A stretch of 9,818 nucleotides of DNA from Campylobacterota bacterium (GTDB taxonomy: Bacteria > Campylobacterota > Campylobacteria > Campylobacterales > Sulfurospirillaceae). Where the stretch lies: contig RZYK01000066.1 of the NCBI GenBank assembly GCA_009930355.1, forward strand, positions 1 to 9,818. Direction: 5' to 3'. Below the pieces are notes generated by a model. It was given only the letters and a program-made list of their open reading frames with translations, made no database searches and had not been told where the DNA came from. Below, piece after piece: positions 1 to 5,356 of this stretch. Position 1 is the stretch's first letter, and the number at the start of each line of letters is the position of its first letter. The translations under genes and the position numbers were made by a program.

Positions 1-28
1 GTCTTTCATAAAGTTTCGCGTGTTCCAT
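1..28 (-). CDS. 5' end of an unidentified leftward gene (partial)
   Basis: Read on the reverse strand, an ATG at 28-26 opens a frame beginning MEHAKLYER that runs off the left edge. A good ribosome binding site (AGGAG, 40-36) sits 7 bases upstream. Only nine codons are visible, so no family can be assigned. The start is supported by the binding site and by the long non-coding region behind it. A reverse-strand promoter would have to lie in the following AT-rich region, but I see no convincing one. Confidence 0.5.
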
Positions 29-205
29 ATAGTTTCTCCTGTGTAAAATTTCCAAGATCAATTTAAATTTTCAGTTTAGACAAAAACGTTTTACCTAACT
101 AAATATTCACGACTAATGAAATCAAACTTCCTCTAAGAAGATGCTGGAAATGCATATTCTAGTGGGATTTTCAAAGCATATAGAGTAAAAAAGTAACAAA
201 AAAAG

Positions 206-262
206 AGGATAAAAAGTGTGTAGTATTAAAAATAAATAAATTATCGTACTGATTTTTATCCT
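206..262. repeat. 10-bp perfect inverted repeat, long loop
   Basis: AGGATAAAAA at 206-215 is the exact reverse complement of TTTTTATCCT at 253-262. The 37-base interval contains a small extra pairing (AGTA 222-225 with TACT 247-250). A TTAATTTTT run follows the right arm, so on the + strand it superficially resembles a long-loop terminator. The loop is too large for a standard intrinsic terminator, so paired operator half-sites or a structured leader are alternatives. Confidence 0.5.
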
Positions 263-283
263 TAATTTTTAGATAAAGGTCAA

Positions 284-305
284 TAAATATATACCAATAT
301 ATTTA
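284..305. promoter_or_regulatory. 9-bp dyad, candidate operator upstream of the TerB-like gene
   Basis: TAAATATAT (284-292) and ATATATTTA (297-305) are exact reverse complements separated by ACCA. The 22-bp dyad ends 11 bases before a TATACT hexamer, the position expected for a transcription-factor site overlapping a promoter. AT-only dyads arise easily in such DNA, and no known regulator consensus is recognised. Confidence 0.4.
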
Positions 306-316
306 CAATCTTTGAT

Positions 317-322
317 TATACT
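317..322 (+). promoter_or_regulatory. possible -10 element for the TerB-like gene
   Basis: TATACT matches TATAAT at 5 of 6 positions and has a TG two bases upstream, similar to but offset from an extended -10. No -35 hexamer is apparent, which is normal for housekeeping promoters in Campylobacterota. It would give a leader of roughly 50 bases before the TTG start at 381. Confidence 0.3.
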
Positions 323-380
323 TACGCTTAGACTTTTTCATCATCTAAAGTCTATTGAAAAAATAATCAAGGAGTATGCT

Positions 381-779
381 TTGTTACTCATGAAGCTTTC
401 AACAGAAGAAAAATTCGCTTTTTTGCAATTGGCACAATACGTTGCAAAATTGGATGGAGAATATGGCCCAAAAGAGCGTGAAGTCATTGAAGAGTATTGT
501 ACTGAAATGGGTATAGAAAATGTAGAAATAACAATAGAACTCTTTCATTTAGAAAGTATTCTAAATGTCTTTAAAACATCAAAAAGCCAAAAAATTGCTG
601 TCTTAGCTTTAATGGTTCTTGTGCATATTGATGATAAATATGGTATTTATGAACATAAAGTTATGTATAAAATTGCACAAATATTTAACTTAAACGAGCA
701 ACAAATACATCTTTTTTCAATGTGGGGAAAAGCAGGTTCAGCACTCTACGAGCAGGCCCTTATTTTTACAGAAGTTTAA
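381..779 (+). CDS. TerB-like small acidic helical protein
   Basis: Predicted soluble 132-residue protein with the two-fold helical repeat pattern of the TerB/DjlA-N superfamily. Repeat one has LDGEYGPKERE (residues 24-34) and repeat two has HIDDKYGIYEHK (82-93), each an acidic D-[GD] turn followed by glutamates. These are the positions that form a metal-binding acidic site in TerB. No signal peptide or membrane segment is seen. The start chosen is TTG 381, because AAGGAG (369-374) lies 6 bases upstream. ATG 390 is the alternative, 15 bases from that site. A longer frame from TTG 312 has no supporting binding site. It is a lone gene convergent with pgi and has no other tellurite-resistance (ter) genes nearby, so tellurite resistance should not be assumed. 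The TerB-like fold is likely; the physiological role is unknown. Confidence 0.7.
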   Translation: MLLMKLSTEEKFAFLQLAQYVAKLDGEYGPKEREVIEEYCTEMGIENVEITIELFHLESILNVFKTSKSQKIAVLALMVLVHIDDKYGIYEHKVMYKIAQIFNLNEQQIHLFSMWGKAGSALYEQALIFTEV

Positions 780-790
780 GAATTCAAAGA

Positions 791-810
791 CTGGGGAGAT
801 CTTTCCCCAG
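791..810. terminator. bidirectional hairpin between the TerB-like gene and pgi
   Basis: CTGGGGA (791-797) pairs perfectly with TCCCCAG (804-810) around a 6-base loop, midway between the two converging stop codons. The tails are only moderately T-rich: TCTTTGAATT on the reverse strand, and a mixed tail reaching a T run near 829 on the forward strand. Position and stem strength support termination from both sides, though neither U tract is classical. Confidence 0.65.
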
Positions 811-820
811 CCAAAAGATA

Positions 821-2086
821 TTATTTACTTTTTTTGGGAGCTTTTCGTTTCTCTTCAATCAATTTACCCTCGAGAATTTTCTTTCCACTCTCAACACCTG
901 GTTGATCATAAGTGTTCACATTCATCATTTGACCCACCAAAGAAGTCAATAACTCATAATAAAAAATAAGCTTTCCAATATTTTCCTCATCAATATGTTG
1001 AAGTGTTATCGTATCCACAGGAATATCTTTTTTATCTAAGAGTGCTTCAATGGTAGAGTCAGCTTGCATATTAATCAAATCACAAAAAGCAATGCCATTC
1101 ATCAAATCAAGCCCTTCAAGTTCTTTAAGTGTAATAGCAGGAATTTTAATCTTATCATCAAAATTTTCAATTTTAAGTACTGTCACACTCTTATCACGCA
1201 ATCCCTCAACAATCAGCTGTAAAAAGGAGTGTTGGTCTTTTGGACCAATGAGTCCTACAGGTGTTAAGCCTACATTAAAACTACTATGGCGTTGTTTTTT
1301 ACCCAAACTCTCACCCCAAAGTTGTACATACCAGTCGGTAAAACTCTCCAAACTCTCCGAGTAAGCAAACAAGGTATTGATGTTGTAATTCATTGAGTTT
1401 TTCGCATAATAGGTCGCTTTTTTTAGCAAAGTCTCTTTAATGTACCCGTCTTCAAAAAAGCTCTGTTTAATGGCTTTTGCCCCATCTAATAAGCGTTGAA
1501 TATCAACCCCCGCTAGAAAAAGTGGCGCAAGACCTGCTGCACTTAAAACGGAAAAACGCCCTCCAACATTCACAGGAATATGCAGCACAAAAGAGTTTAA
1601 AGTTTTAGCATGTGCTTCGAGTTTTGAGCCATCATCGGTAACAAAGGTAAAGCGATAATCAAGCGAAATATCTTTTGCTTTTAAAAGAGAAAGGAGGTAT
1701 TTGTAAACCGAAATGGTTTCAATGGTTGTTCCTGATTTACTGATAACAAAAAAGTGAGTGTTTTTAATGTCAAGTTTATTGAGTGTTGAGCGAATGGACG
1801 CAGGATCAGTGCTTTCAAACAGATGCAAGCGTTTGTCAAAATCACGAATTCCTTGCAAGGCTCTAAAAATTGCTTTAGGCCCCAATGAACTACCACCAAT
1901 ACCAATAATCGCAATATCTTTAATGGCATCATAATCGTTTTTAGATTTAAATTCTTCAAGGTAATTTAGCAAACAGGCAATATCTTGTTCTGGCAAAGCA
2001 TAATAACCAATGCTTTGTTGTTCTTCAATAATTTTTTCGAAGATACCCTCTTCTACTTTGATGTTGAAATAGAGTGAATTTTTCAA
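821..2086 (-). CDS. pgi: glucose-6-phosphate isomerase
   Basis: Cytoplasmic enzyme interconverting glucose-6-phosphate and fructose-6-phosphate in glycolysis and gluconeogenesis. At 421 residues it is the short form, against about 550 in E. coli. Family motifs occur in order: IGIGGSSLGPKA (61-72), the phosphate-binding SKSGTT (116-121), signature NVGGRFS (173-179), WGESLGK with catalytic-type Glu259 (257-263), His286 in KDQHSF, and the C-terminal signature YDQPGVESGK with Lys402 as the expected active-site lysine. The tail is lysine-rich. The start is TTG 2086, 6 bases after GGAGG (2097-2093). An ATG at 2090 is out of frame and only 2 bases from that site. It is transcribed alone, convergent with the TerB-like gene and divergent from the radical SAM gene. 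All catalytic motifs are present, so it should be functional. Its product feeds amino-sugar synthesis, where the nearby glmU acts. Confidence 0.97.
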   Translation of the reverse strand: MKNSLYFNIKVEEGIFEKIIEEQQSIGYYALPEQDIACLLNYLEEFKSKNDYDAIKDIAIIGIGGSSLGPKAIFRALQGIRDFDKRLHLFESTDPASIRSTLNKLDIKNTHFFVISKSGTTIETISVYKYLLSLLKAKDISLDYRFTFVTDDGSKLEAHAKTLNSFVLHIPVNVGGRFSVLSAAGLAPLFLAGVDIQRLLDGAKAIKQSFFEDGYIKETLLKKATYYAKNSMNYNINTLFAYSESLESFTDWYVQLWGESLGKKQRHSSFNVGLTPVGLIGPKDQHSFLQLIVEGLRDKSVTVLKIENFDDKIKIPAITLKELEGLDLMNGIAFCDLINMQADSTIEALLDKKDIPVDTITLQHIDEENIGKLIFYYELLTSLVGQMMNVNTYDQPGVESGKKILEGKLIEEKRKAPKKSK

Positions 2087-2096
2087 ACATATCCTC

Positions 2097-2109
2097 CAAT
2101 TGATAATTG
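2097..2109. promoter_or_regulatory. 13-bp dyad in the pgi / radical SAM divergent gap
   Basis: CAATT (2097-2101) and AATTG (2105-2109) form a perfect dyad around GAT. It sits within 36 bases separating the pgi TTG start from the first possible ATG of the divergent gene, and overlaps the edge of the pgi ribosome binding site. A TATGAT hexamer at 2122-2127 could be a -10 for the rightward gene if translation begins at 2201. This is a weak regulatory candidate. Confidence 0.3.
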
Positions 2110-2122
2110 CTGTGATATTACT

Positions 2123-3916
2123 ATGATGAATCTTAAAAAAGCCAAAATAGAGGGCTACTGTGATATATTTTCAGCTATTAAACACCCCTTTAGGAAAACC
2201 ATGTTTTTACCCACGACACAAGAAGAAATGAAGAAAAGAGGATGGAGCCAGCTTGATGTCATTCTGGTTACCTCAGATGCATATATTGATAGCCCTTACA
2301 TGGGTGTTTCAGTAGTAGGTCGTGTGTTGGAAAAAGCAGGCTACAAAGTTGGTATTATTGGGCAACCTGATATTACATGTAAAGATGACATTGCACGTTT
2401 AGGTGAACCTAAACTCTTTTGGGGAGTGAGTGGTGGTAGTGTGGATTCTATGGTTTCCAACTATACTGCAACCAAAAAATTTCGCAATTTGGATGACTAC
2501 ACGCCAGGAGATATTAATAACAAACGCCCCGATCGTGCAAGTTTAGTCTATACCAACCTAATTCGCCAATACTTTAAAGAGACAGCACCCATTATGCTAG
2601 GGGGCATTGAAGCGAGCCTTAGGCGTGTGACGCATTATGATTTTTGGAGCAATAAACTTCGAAAACCCATCCTATTTGATGCTAAAGCCGATTATCTTTT
2701 GTATGGCATGTCTGATAAAAGTATTGTAGAATTTGCCAATGCTTTACGTGAAGGAAGTAAGCCTTTATATGTAAAGGGGCTTTCTTACATTGCAAAAGAA
2801 TCTAACGAAGATTATATCGCCCTTCCAAGCCACGATGAATGTGTGCGTGACAAACTCAAATTCATGGATATGTTTGAGCTTTTTTACCATAACAACGACC
2901 CCTTAAGTGCCAAAGGATTGTGTCAAAAAGTAGATACCCGTTATCTCATTCAAAACCCACCTGCTCTTTATTTAACAACACAAGAAATGGATGAAGTGAG
3001 TGCCCTTCCATTTATGCGAGATGCCCATCCATACTACAAAAAAATGGGAACGATTAAAGCGTTAGAGACCATTAAATTTTCCATCTCAACCCATCAAGGC
3101 TGTTATGGTGAATGTAATTTTTGTGCCATTAGTGTGCATCAAGGAAGAACCATTCGTTCTCGATCAACCGCTTCTATTGTCAATGAGGCCAAACACTTCG
3201 CCACGTATAAAGATTTTAAAGGAATCATCGCTGATTTAGGAGGACCCACGGCGAATATGTACGGTTATGAGTGTGAGAAAAAAATAACCAAAGGAAGTTG
3301 TGAAAGCAAACGGTGTATGTTTCCAAAAATGTGTAAGGCACTTAAACCTACCCATAAAAAACAGCTGGATTTACTGCGCCAAATCCGAGCACTTCCCCAT
3401 GTCAAAAAAGCCTTTGTGGCGTCAGGGATTCGGTACGATTTAATCAGCGATGATAAAGCCTATGGCTATGCGTATCTCAAAGAGATTATCGAGCATCACA
3501 CCAGTGGGCAGATGAAAATTGCGCCTGAGCATATTGACGATGAAATCTTGAGCCTCATGGGTAAACCTGATAAAAATGCGCTGGTTGAGTTTAAAGCCCT
3601 CTTTGATAGACTCTCCAAAGAATCAGGTAAAAAACAGTTTCTGACCTACTATCTCATTGCTGCACACCCAGGATGTGAAGAGCGTCATATGCACTCACTC
3701 AAACAGTTTTCATCACAGGTTCTAAAGATAAATCCTGAACAAGCCCAAGTCTTTACACCCACGCCATCAACCTACTCTACGCTCATGTACTATACAGGGC
3801 TTCACTACAAAACACGCCAACCACTTTTTGTTGAAAAAGAGATGCACAAAAAAGAGAAACAAAAAGCCATTGTGGTTGCCAAAGAGTCTTCCTTTAGAAG
3901 TGGCTTTAGTAGCTAA
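2123..3916 (+). CDS. ygiQ: YgiQ family radical SAM protein
   Basis: 597-residue radical S-adenosylmethionine protein of the YgiQ (UPF0313) family, whose substrate is not established. The Fe4S4-binding CxxxCxxC is at Cys327, Cys331 and Cys334. The N-terminal region carries the family block with FLPTTQEEM (28-36) and VILVTSDAYID (46-56). A second cysteine cluster (Cys384, 393, 398, 404), also typical of the family, could bind another metal centre. APEHIDD (467-473) and LIAAHPGC (511-518) follow. No membrane segments are seen. The start is uncertain. ATG 2123 has no ribosome binding site. ATG 2201, in front of FLPTT, has AGGA (2192-2195) 5 bases away. However, E. coli YgiQ as I recall it also carries residues before its FLP block, and the extra 26 residues here look codon-like, so the long form is kept. 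It stands divergent from pgi and just upstream of a sigma-28-type promoter. Confidence 0.92.
   Translation: MMNLKKAKIEGYCDIFSAIKHPFRKTMFLPTTQEEMKKRGWSQLDVILVTSDAYIDSPYMGVSVVGRVLEKAGYKVGIIGQPDITCKDDIARLGEPKLFWGVSGGSVDSMVSNYTATKKFRNLDDYTPGDINNKRPDRASLVYTNLIRQYFKETAPIMLGGIEASLRRVTHYDFWSNKLRKPILFDAKADYLLYGMSDKSIVEFANALREGSKPLYVKGLSYIAKESNEDYIALPSHDECVRDKLKFMDMFELFYHNNDPLSAKGLCQKVDTRYLIQNPPALYLTTQEMDEVSALPFMRDAHPYYKKMGTIKALETIKFSISTHQGCYGECNFCAISVHQGRTIRSRSTASIVNEAKHFATYKDFKGIIADLGGPTANMYGYECEKKITKGSCESKRCMFPKMCKALKPTHKKQLDLLRQIRALPHVKKAFVASGIRYDLISDDKAYGYAYLKEIIEHHTSGQMKIAPEHIDDEILSLMGKPDKNALVEFKALFDRLSKESGKKQFLTYYLIAAHPGCEERHMHSLKQFSSQVLKINPEQAQVFTPTPSTYSTLMYYTGLHYKTRQPLFVEKEMHKKEKQKAIVVAKESSFRSGFSS
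2373..2382. repeat. TTACATGTAA palindrome, copy 1
   Basis: Exact copy inside the ygiQ-type gene, encoding Thr-Cys-Lys (codon phase xTT ACA TGT AAA). The flanks extend it to ATTACATGTAAA. It is one of five exact copies in the window. Confidence 0.6.
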
Positions 3917-3931
3917 TTATTTTGCCGATAT
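3905..3931 (+). promoter_or_regulatory. sigma-28 (FliA) type promoter for the 171-residue gene
   Basis: GCCGATAT at 3924-3931 matches the flagellar sigma-28 -10 consensus GCCGATAA at 7 of 8 positions, and its core matches the CGATWT form reported for Campylobacter. At the expected distance upstream, TTTAGTAG (3905-3912) matches the -35 consensus TAAAGTTT only partly. The -35 lies in the last codons of the upstream gene. The predicted start of transcription, near 3938, leaves about 20 bases before the ATG at 3958. Confidence 0.6.
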
Positions 3932-3957
3932 ACTTTTATCATTGAAGAGGAGTTACT

Positions 3958-4473
3958 ATGCAAACTATCAGCGCGAGCACTTATAATGCCAACCGTTTTG
4001 GATTTTCGCTTCAAACCAGTAGCGGTGATACGATTGATTTAAGTATGTACAACGAGCGCTCTATGGAATTTTCACAAACCACTAATGGCAATTCAAGAGC
4101 CACAACACTCTCACTTTCGCATGCTTATGGATACAGCTTTTCGTATGAGGGAAATGGCATTGATGCGAATGATCAAAAAGAGATTGATGAGGCGATGAAA
4201 GTTATTCAGCCCATGATGGACGAGTACCTAAAAAGTGTTGAGCAAAGCAACACAAACGCTGCAAAACTAACCAACACGGCATACGACATCAACGCACTTC
4301 TTCCAAAGAGCGAAAATCTTGACACCCAAAATTATGCCAATGATTCTTTACTCAAAAGCCTAGATAAAATCTTAGAACAAGCGCAAAATCAAAACGAAAA
4401 AATGCTTCAAGAAGCACAAAAACTTTTTGATACGATTTTAAAACAACAAAAGGGATTTGAGCTTTACATGTAA
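3958..4473 (+). CDS. unrecognised 171-residue protein, probably flagellum co-regulated
   Basis: Not recognised with confidence. The start is firm: AGAGGAG (3946-3952) lies 5 bases before ATG. The protein has no signal peptide, membrane segment, cysteine or tryptophan. The first half (1-65) is rich in Ser, Thr, Asn and Gln and has a SGDTIDLSMYNE stretch (22-33) that suggests beta structure. A GNGIDANDQKEIDEAM segment (65-80) begins a largely helical, Gln/Glu/Lys-rich second half, with a likely coiled-coil helix at 128-166. Similar Ser/Thr-rich N-termini and ND-containing helices occur in poorly characterised Campylobacterota proteins, possibly of the DUF5610 kind; this is a recollection, not a match. 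A sigma-28-like promoter and the adjacent fliP suggest production late in flagellar assembly, as for the flagellar co-expressed proteins of Campylobacter. A secreted or assembly-accessory role is speculation. Confidence 0.8.
   Translation: MQTISASTYNANRFGFSLQTSSGDTIDLSMYNERSMEFSQTTNGNSRATTLSLSHAYGYSFSYEGNGIDANDQKEIDEAMKVIQPMMDEYLKSVEQSNTNAAKLTNTAYDINALLPKSENLDTQNYANDSLLKSLDKILEQAQNQNEKMLQEAQKLFDTILKQQKGFELYM
4464..4473. repeat. TTACATGTAA palindrome, copy 2
   Basis: Exact copy, extending to TTTACATGTAAA (4463-4474). Its last three bases are the TAA stop of the 171-residue gene (phase TAC ATG TAA), and it abuts the T tract of the reverse-strand fliP terminator. Confidence 0.6.
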
Positions 4474-4512
4474 AAAATCTGGAGGGTTTTTACTCGTTAG
4501 TGAAAACTCTCC
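4472..4512. terminator. hairpin terminator between the 171-residue gene and fliP
   Basis: Arms 4481-4494 and 4499-4512 enclose a CGTT loop. In the forward-strand RNA all 14 positions can pair, two of them as G-U. In the reverse-strand RNA those two become mismatches, but stems of 4, 5 and 3 bp remain and are followed by AGATTTTTT (4480-4472), a proper U tract. It therefore looks like the intrinsic terminator of fliP and may also stop forward transcripts, which lack a U tract here. The hairpin includes the fliP stop codon and its last four codons. Confidence 0.65.
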
Positions 4513-5240
4513 ACCAATCGTTGTACTAGCAAGTTCCACCCATCCACCAACACAAAGATAAGCAGTTTAAACGGTAGTGAAATCATCGCAGGTGGTAACA
4601 TCATCATACCCATTGCCATCAACACGGAACTGACCACCATATCAATGACCAAAAAAGGTAAGTAGAGCAAAAAGCCTATCTCAAATGCCGTTTTGAGCTC
4701 ACTAATCATAAACGCAGGCATTGCCACGGTTAAAGGCACATCTTCAATATTTTTGGGATTATCAAGGTTGCGAATGCGAAAGAAAAGTGCCAAATCTTTC
4801 TCACGGGTATTACGAATCATAAACGCTTTAAAAGGGGCTGAGCCTTTTTCAAAGGCATCTTGATAGCTTATTTTTTCTGCCAAATATGGCTTAACACCTA
4901 CCTCATACGACTCTTTCATAACAGGTTCCATAATAAAAAAGGTTAAAATCATCGCCAAAGAGACCATGACCTGAGAGGGCGGCATTTGTTGGGTTCCAAT
5001 GGCTTGACGAAGGAAAGAGAAGACAATTAAAAGACGTAAAAAACTGGTCATCATAAAAATGAGTGAAGGGGCTAACGTGAGAATAGTTAAGACCAACACC
5101 AAATTCATACTGGTGACAAGCTGTTGAGGGGTATCTGGTGCACTTAAAGAGAGGTTTACCGTAGGAATGGTATCGGCACCAAAAGCCATTGGTGTCATAC
5201 ACATCACGAGTAAAAGTAAAATTCTCTTTAGGTTTTTCAA
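4497..5240 (-). CDS. fliP: flagellar type III export gate protein FliP
   Basis: 247-residue inner-membrane protein forming, with FliQ and FliR, the export gate of the flagellar type III secretion apparatus. A cleavable signal peptide is visible (positive MKNLKR, hydrophobic 7-19, likely cut after the AFGA at 19-22). Membrane segments lie at about 44-64, 67-77, 91-107, 185-208 and 219-239. Family blocks include LAPSLIFMMTSFLRLLIVFS (56-75), IGTQQMPP (81-88) and the conserved stretch from PAFMISELKTAFEIGF (175-190) through MMLPP (213-217). The start is TTG 5240 with AAGGA (5251-5247) 6 bases upstream, and this start gives the complete signal peptide. It is a monocistronic reverse gene, divergent from glmU and separated from other export-gate genes, as is common in Campylobacterota. 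Length and motifs are complete. Confidence 0.97.
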   Translation of the reverse strand: MKNLKRILLLLVMCMTPMAFGADTIPTVNLSLSAPDTPQQLVTSMNLVLVLTILTLAPSLIFMMTSFLRLLIVFSFLRQAIGTQQMPPSQVMVSLAMILTFFIMEPVMKESYEVGVKPYLAEKISYQDAFEKGSAPFKAFMIRNTREKDLALFFRIRNLDNPKNIEDVPLTVAMPAFMISELKTAFEIGFLLYLPFLVIDMVVSSVLMAMGMMMLPPAMISLPFKLLIFVLVDGWNLLVQRLVESFH

Positions 5241-5266
5241 ACAACGTCCTTCAATGTAATTGCATG

Positions 5267-5272
5267 ATTTTA
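5267..5272 (-). promoter_or_regulatory. possible -10 element of fliP
   Basis: On the reverse strand TAAAAT (5272-5267) matches TATAAT at 5 of 6 positions and would start transcripts about 20 bases before the TTG start codon. No -35 and no sigma-54 GG/GC pair is seen, in keeping with early, housekeeping-type expression of an export-gate gene. Confidence 0.35.
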
Positions 5273-5282
5273 GTTGCTTTTG

Positions 5283-5323
5283 CGTTAAAAACCATTTAAT
5301 CTTTAAACAACTTTTCGTTAAAA
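5283..5323 (+). repeat. CGTTAAAA direct repeat in the fliP / glmU divergent region
   Basis: CGTTAAAA occurs at 5283-5290 and again at 5316-5323, 33 bases apart, or roughly three helical turns. The second copy overlaps the proposed glmU -10. Short A/T-rich repeats can occur by chance, so a regulatory role is only a possibility. Confidence 0.3.
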
Positions 5324-5324
5324 T
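5319..5324 (+). promoter_or_regulatory. possible -10 element of the glmU operon
   Basis: TAAAAT, 5 of 6 matches to TATAAT, lies 32 bases before the glmU ATG. The hexamer 17 bases upstream (TTAATC) is a poor -35. This is the best candidate for driving the whole glmU-to-permease operon, since no later gap is large enough for a promoter outside coding sequence. Confidence 0.4.
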
Positions 5325-5356
5325 GGGAAGAATCTAACTCGTAGGAAGACCAATTT

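Larger units (their letters stand above)
29..380. other. AT-rich intergenic region between divergent genes
   Basis: These 352 bases separate the leftward partial gene from the TerB-like gene and hold no convincing ORF. The longest open stretch noticed is a 15-codon ATG frame at 141-188 with only a weak AAGAAG upstream. What it does hold is a self-complementary AAAACGTTTT at 83-92, a 10-bp perfect inverted repeat with a 37-base loop (206-262), a 9-bp perfect inverted repeat with a 4-base spacer (284-305) and a possible -10 element (317-322). It probably carries promoters and operators for both flanking genes. Confidence 0.6.

Noticed and set aside
141..188. Fifteen-codon ATG frame in the left intergenic region
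   Set aside because: Only a weak AAGAAG is upstream and the peptide shows no recognisable feature. This length is expected by chance.
312..380. Longer N-terminus for the TerB-like gene from a TTG at 312
   Set aside because: No ribosome binding site precedes it, it overlaps the proposed -10, and the extra residues match nothing in the TerB fold. AAGGAG at 369-374 points to TTG 381.
376..393. Five-codon ATG frame (MLCYS) whose TGA overlaps the ATG at 390, a possible leader peptide
   Set aside because: Its ATG is one base from AAGGAG, too close for efficient initiation, and nothing else supports an attenuation device.
1050..1364. Forward-strand open frame of about 104 codons opposite pgi, and similar frames opposite or inside fliP, glmU and coaBC
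   Set aside because: They lie wholly within well-supported genes, have no ribosome binding sites of note and encode no recognisable domain.
1852..1861. CCTTGCAAGG palindrome in pgi
   Set aside because: Seen once only, within coding sequence, with no loop or T tract. It is treated as chance.
2086..2090. ATG at 2090 as the pgi start
   Set aside because: It is out of frame with the isomerase and only 2 bases from GGAGG, whereas TTG 2086 is in frame at 6 bases.
2764..2775. TTTATATGTAAA as another copy of the TTACATGTAA motif
   Set aside because: It lacks the central ACATGT, so it was not counted. A/T-rich near-matches like this are expected by chance.
4150..4200. EF-hand-like calcium loop in the 171-residue protein (around NGIDANDQKEIDE)
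   Set aside because: The acidic spacing does not fit the canonical 12-residue loop, and the central glycine is missing.
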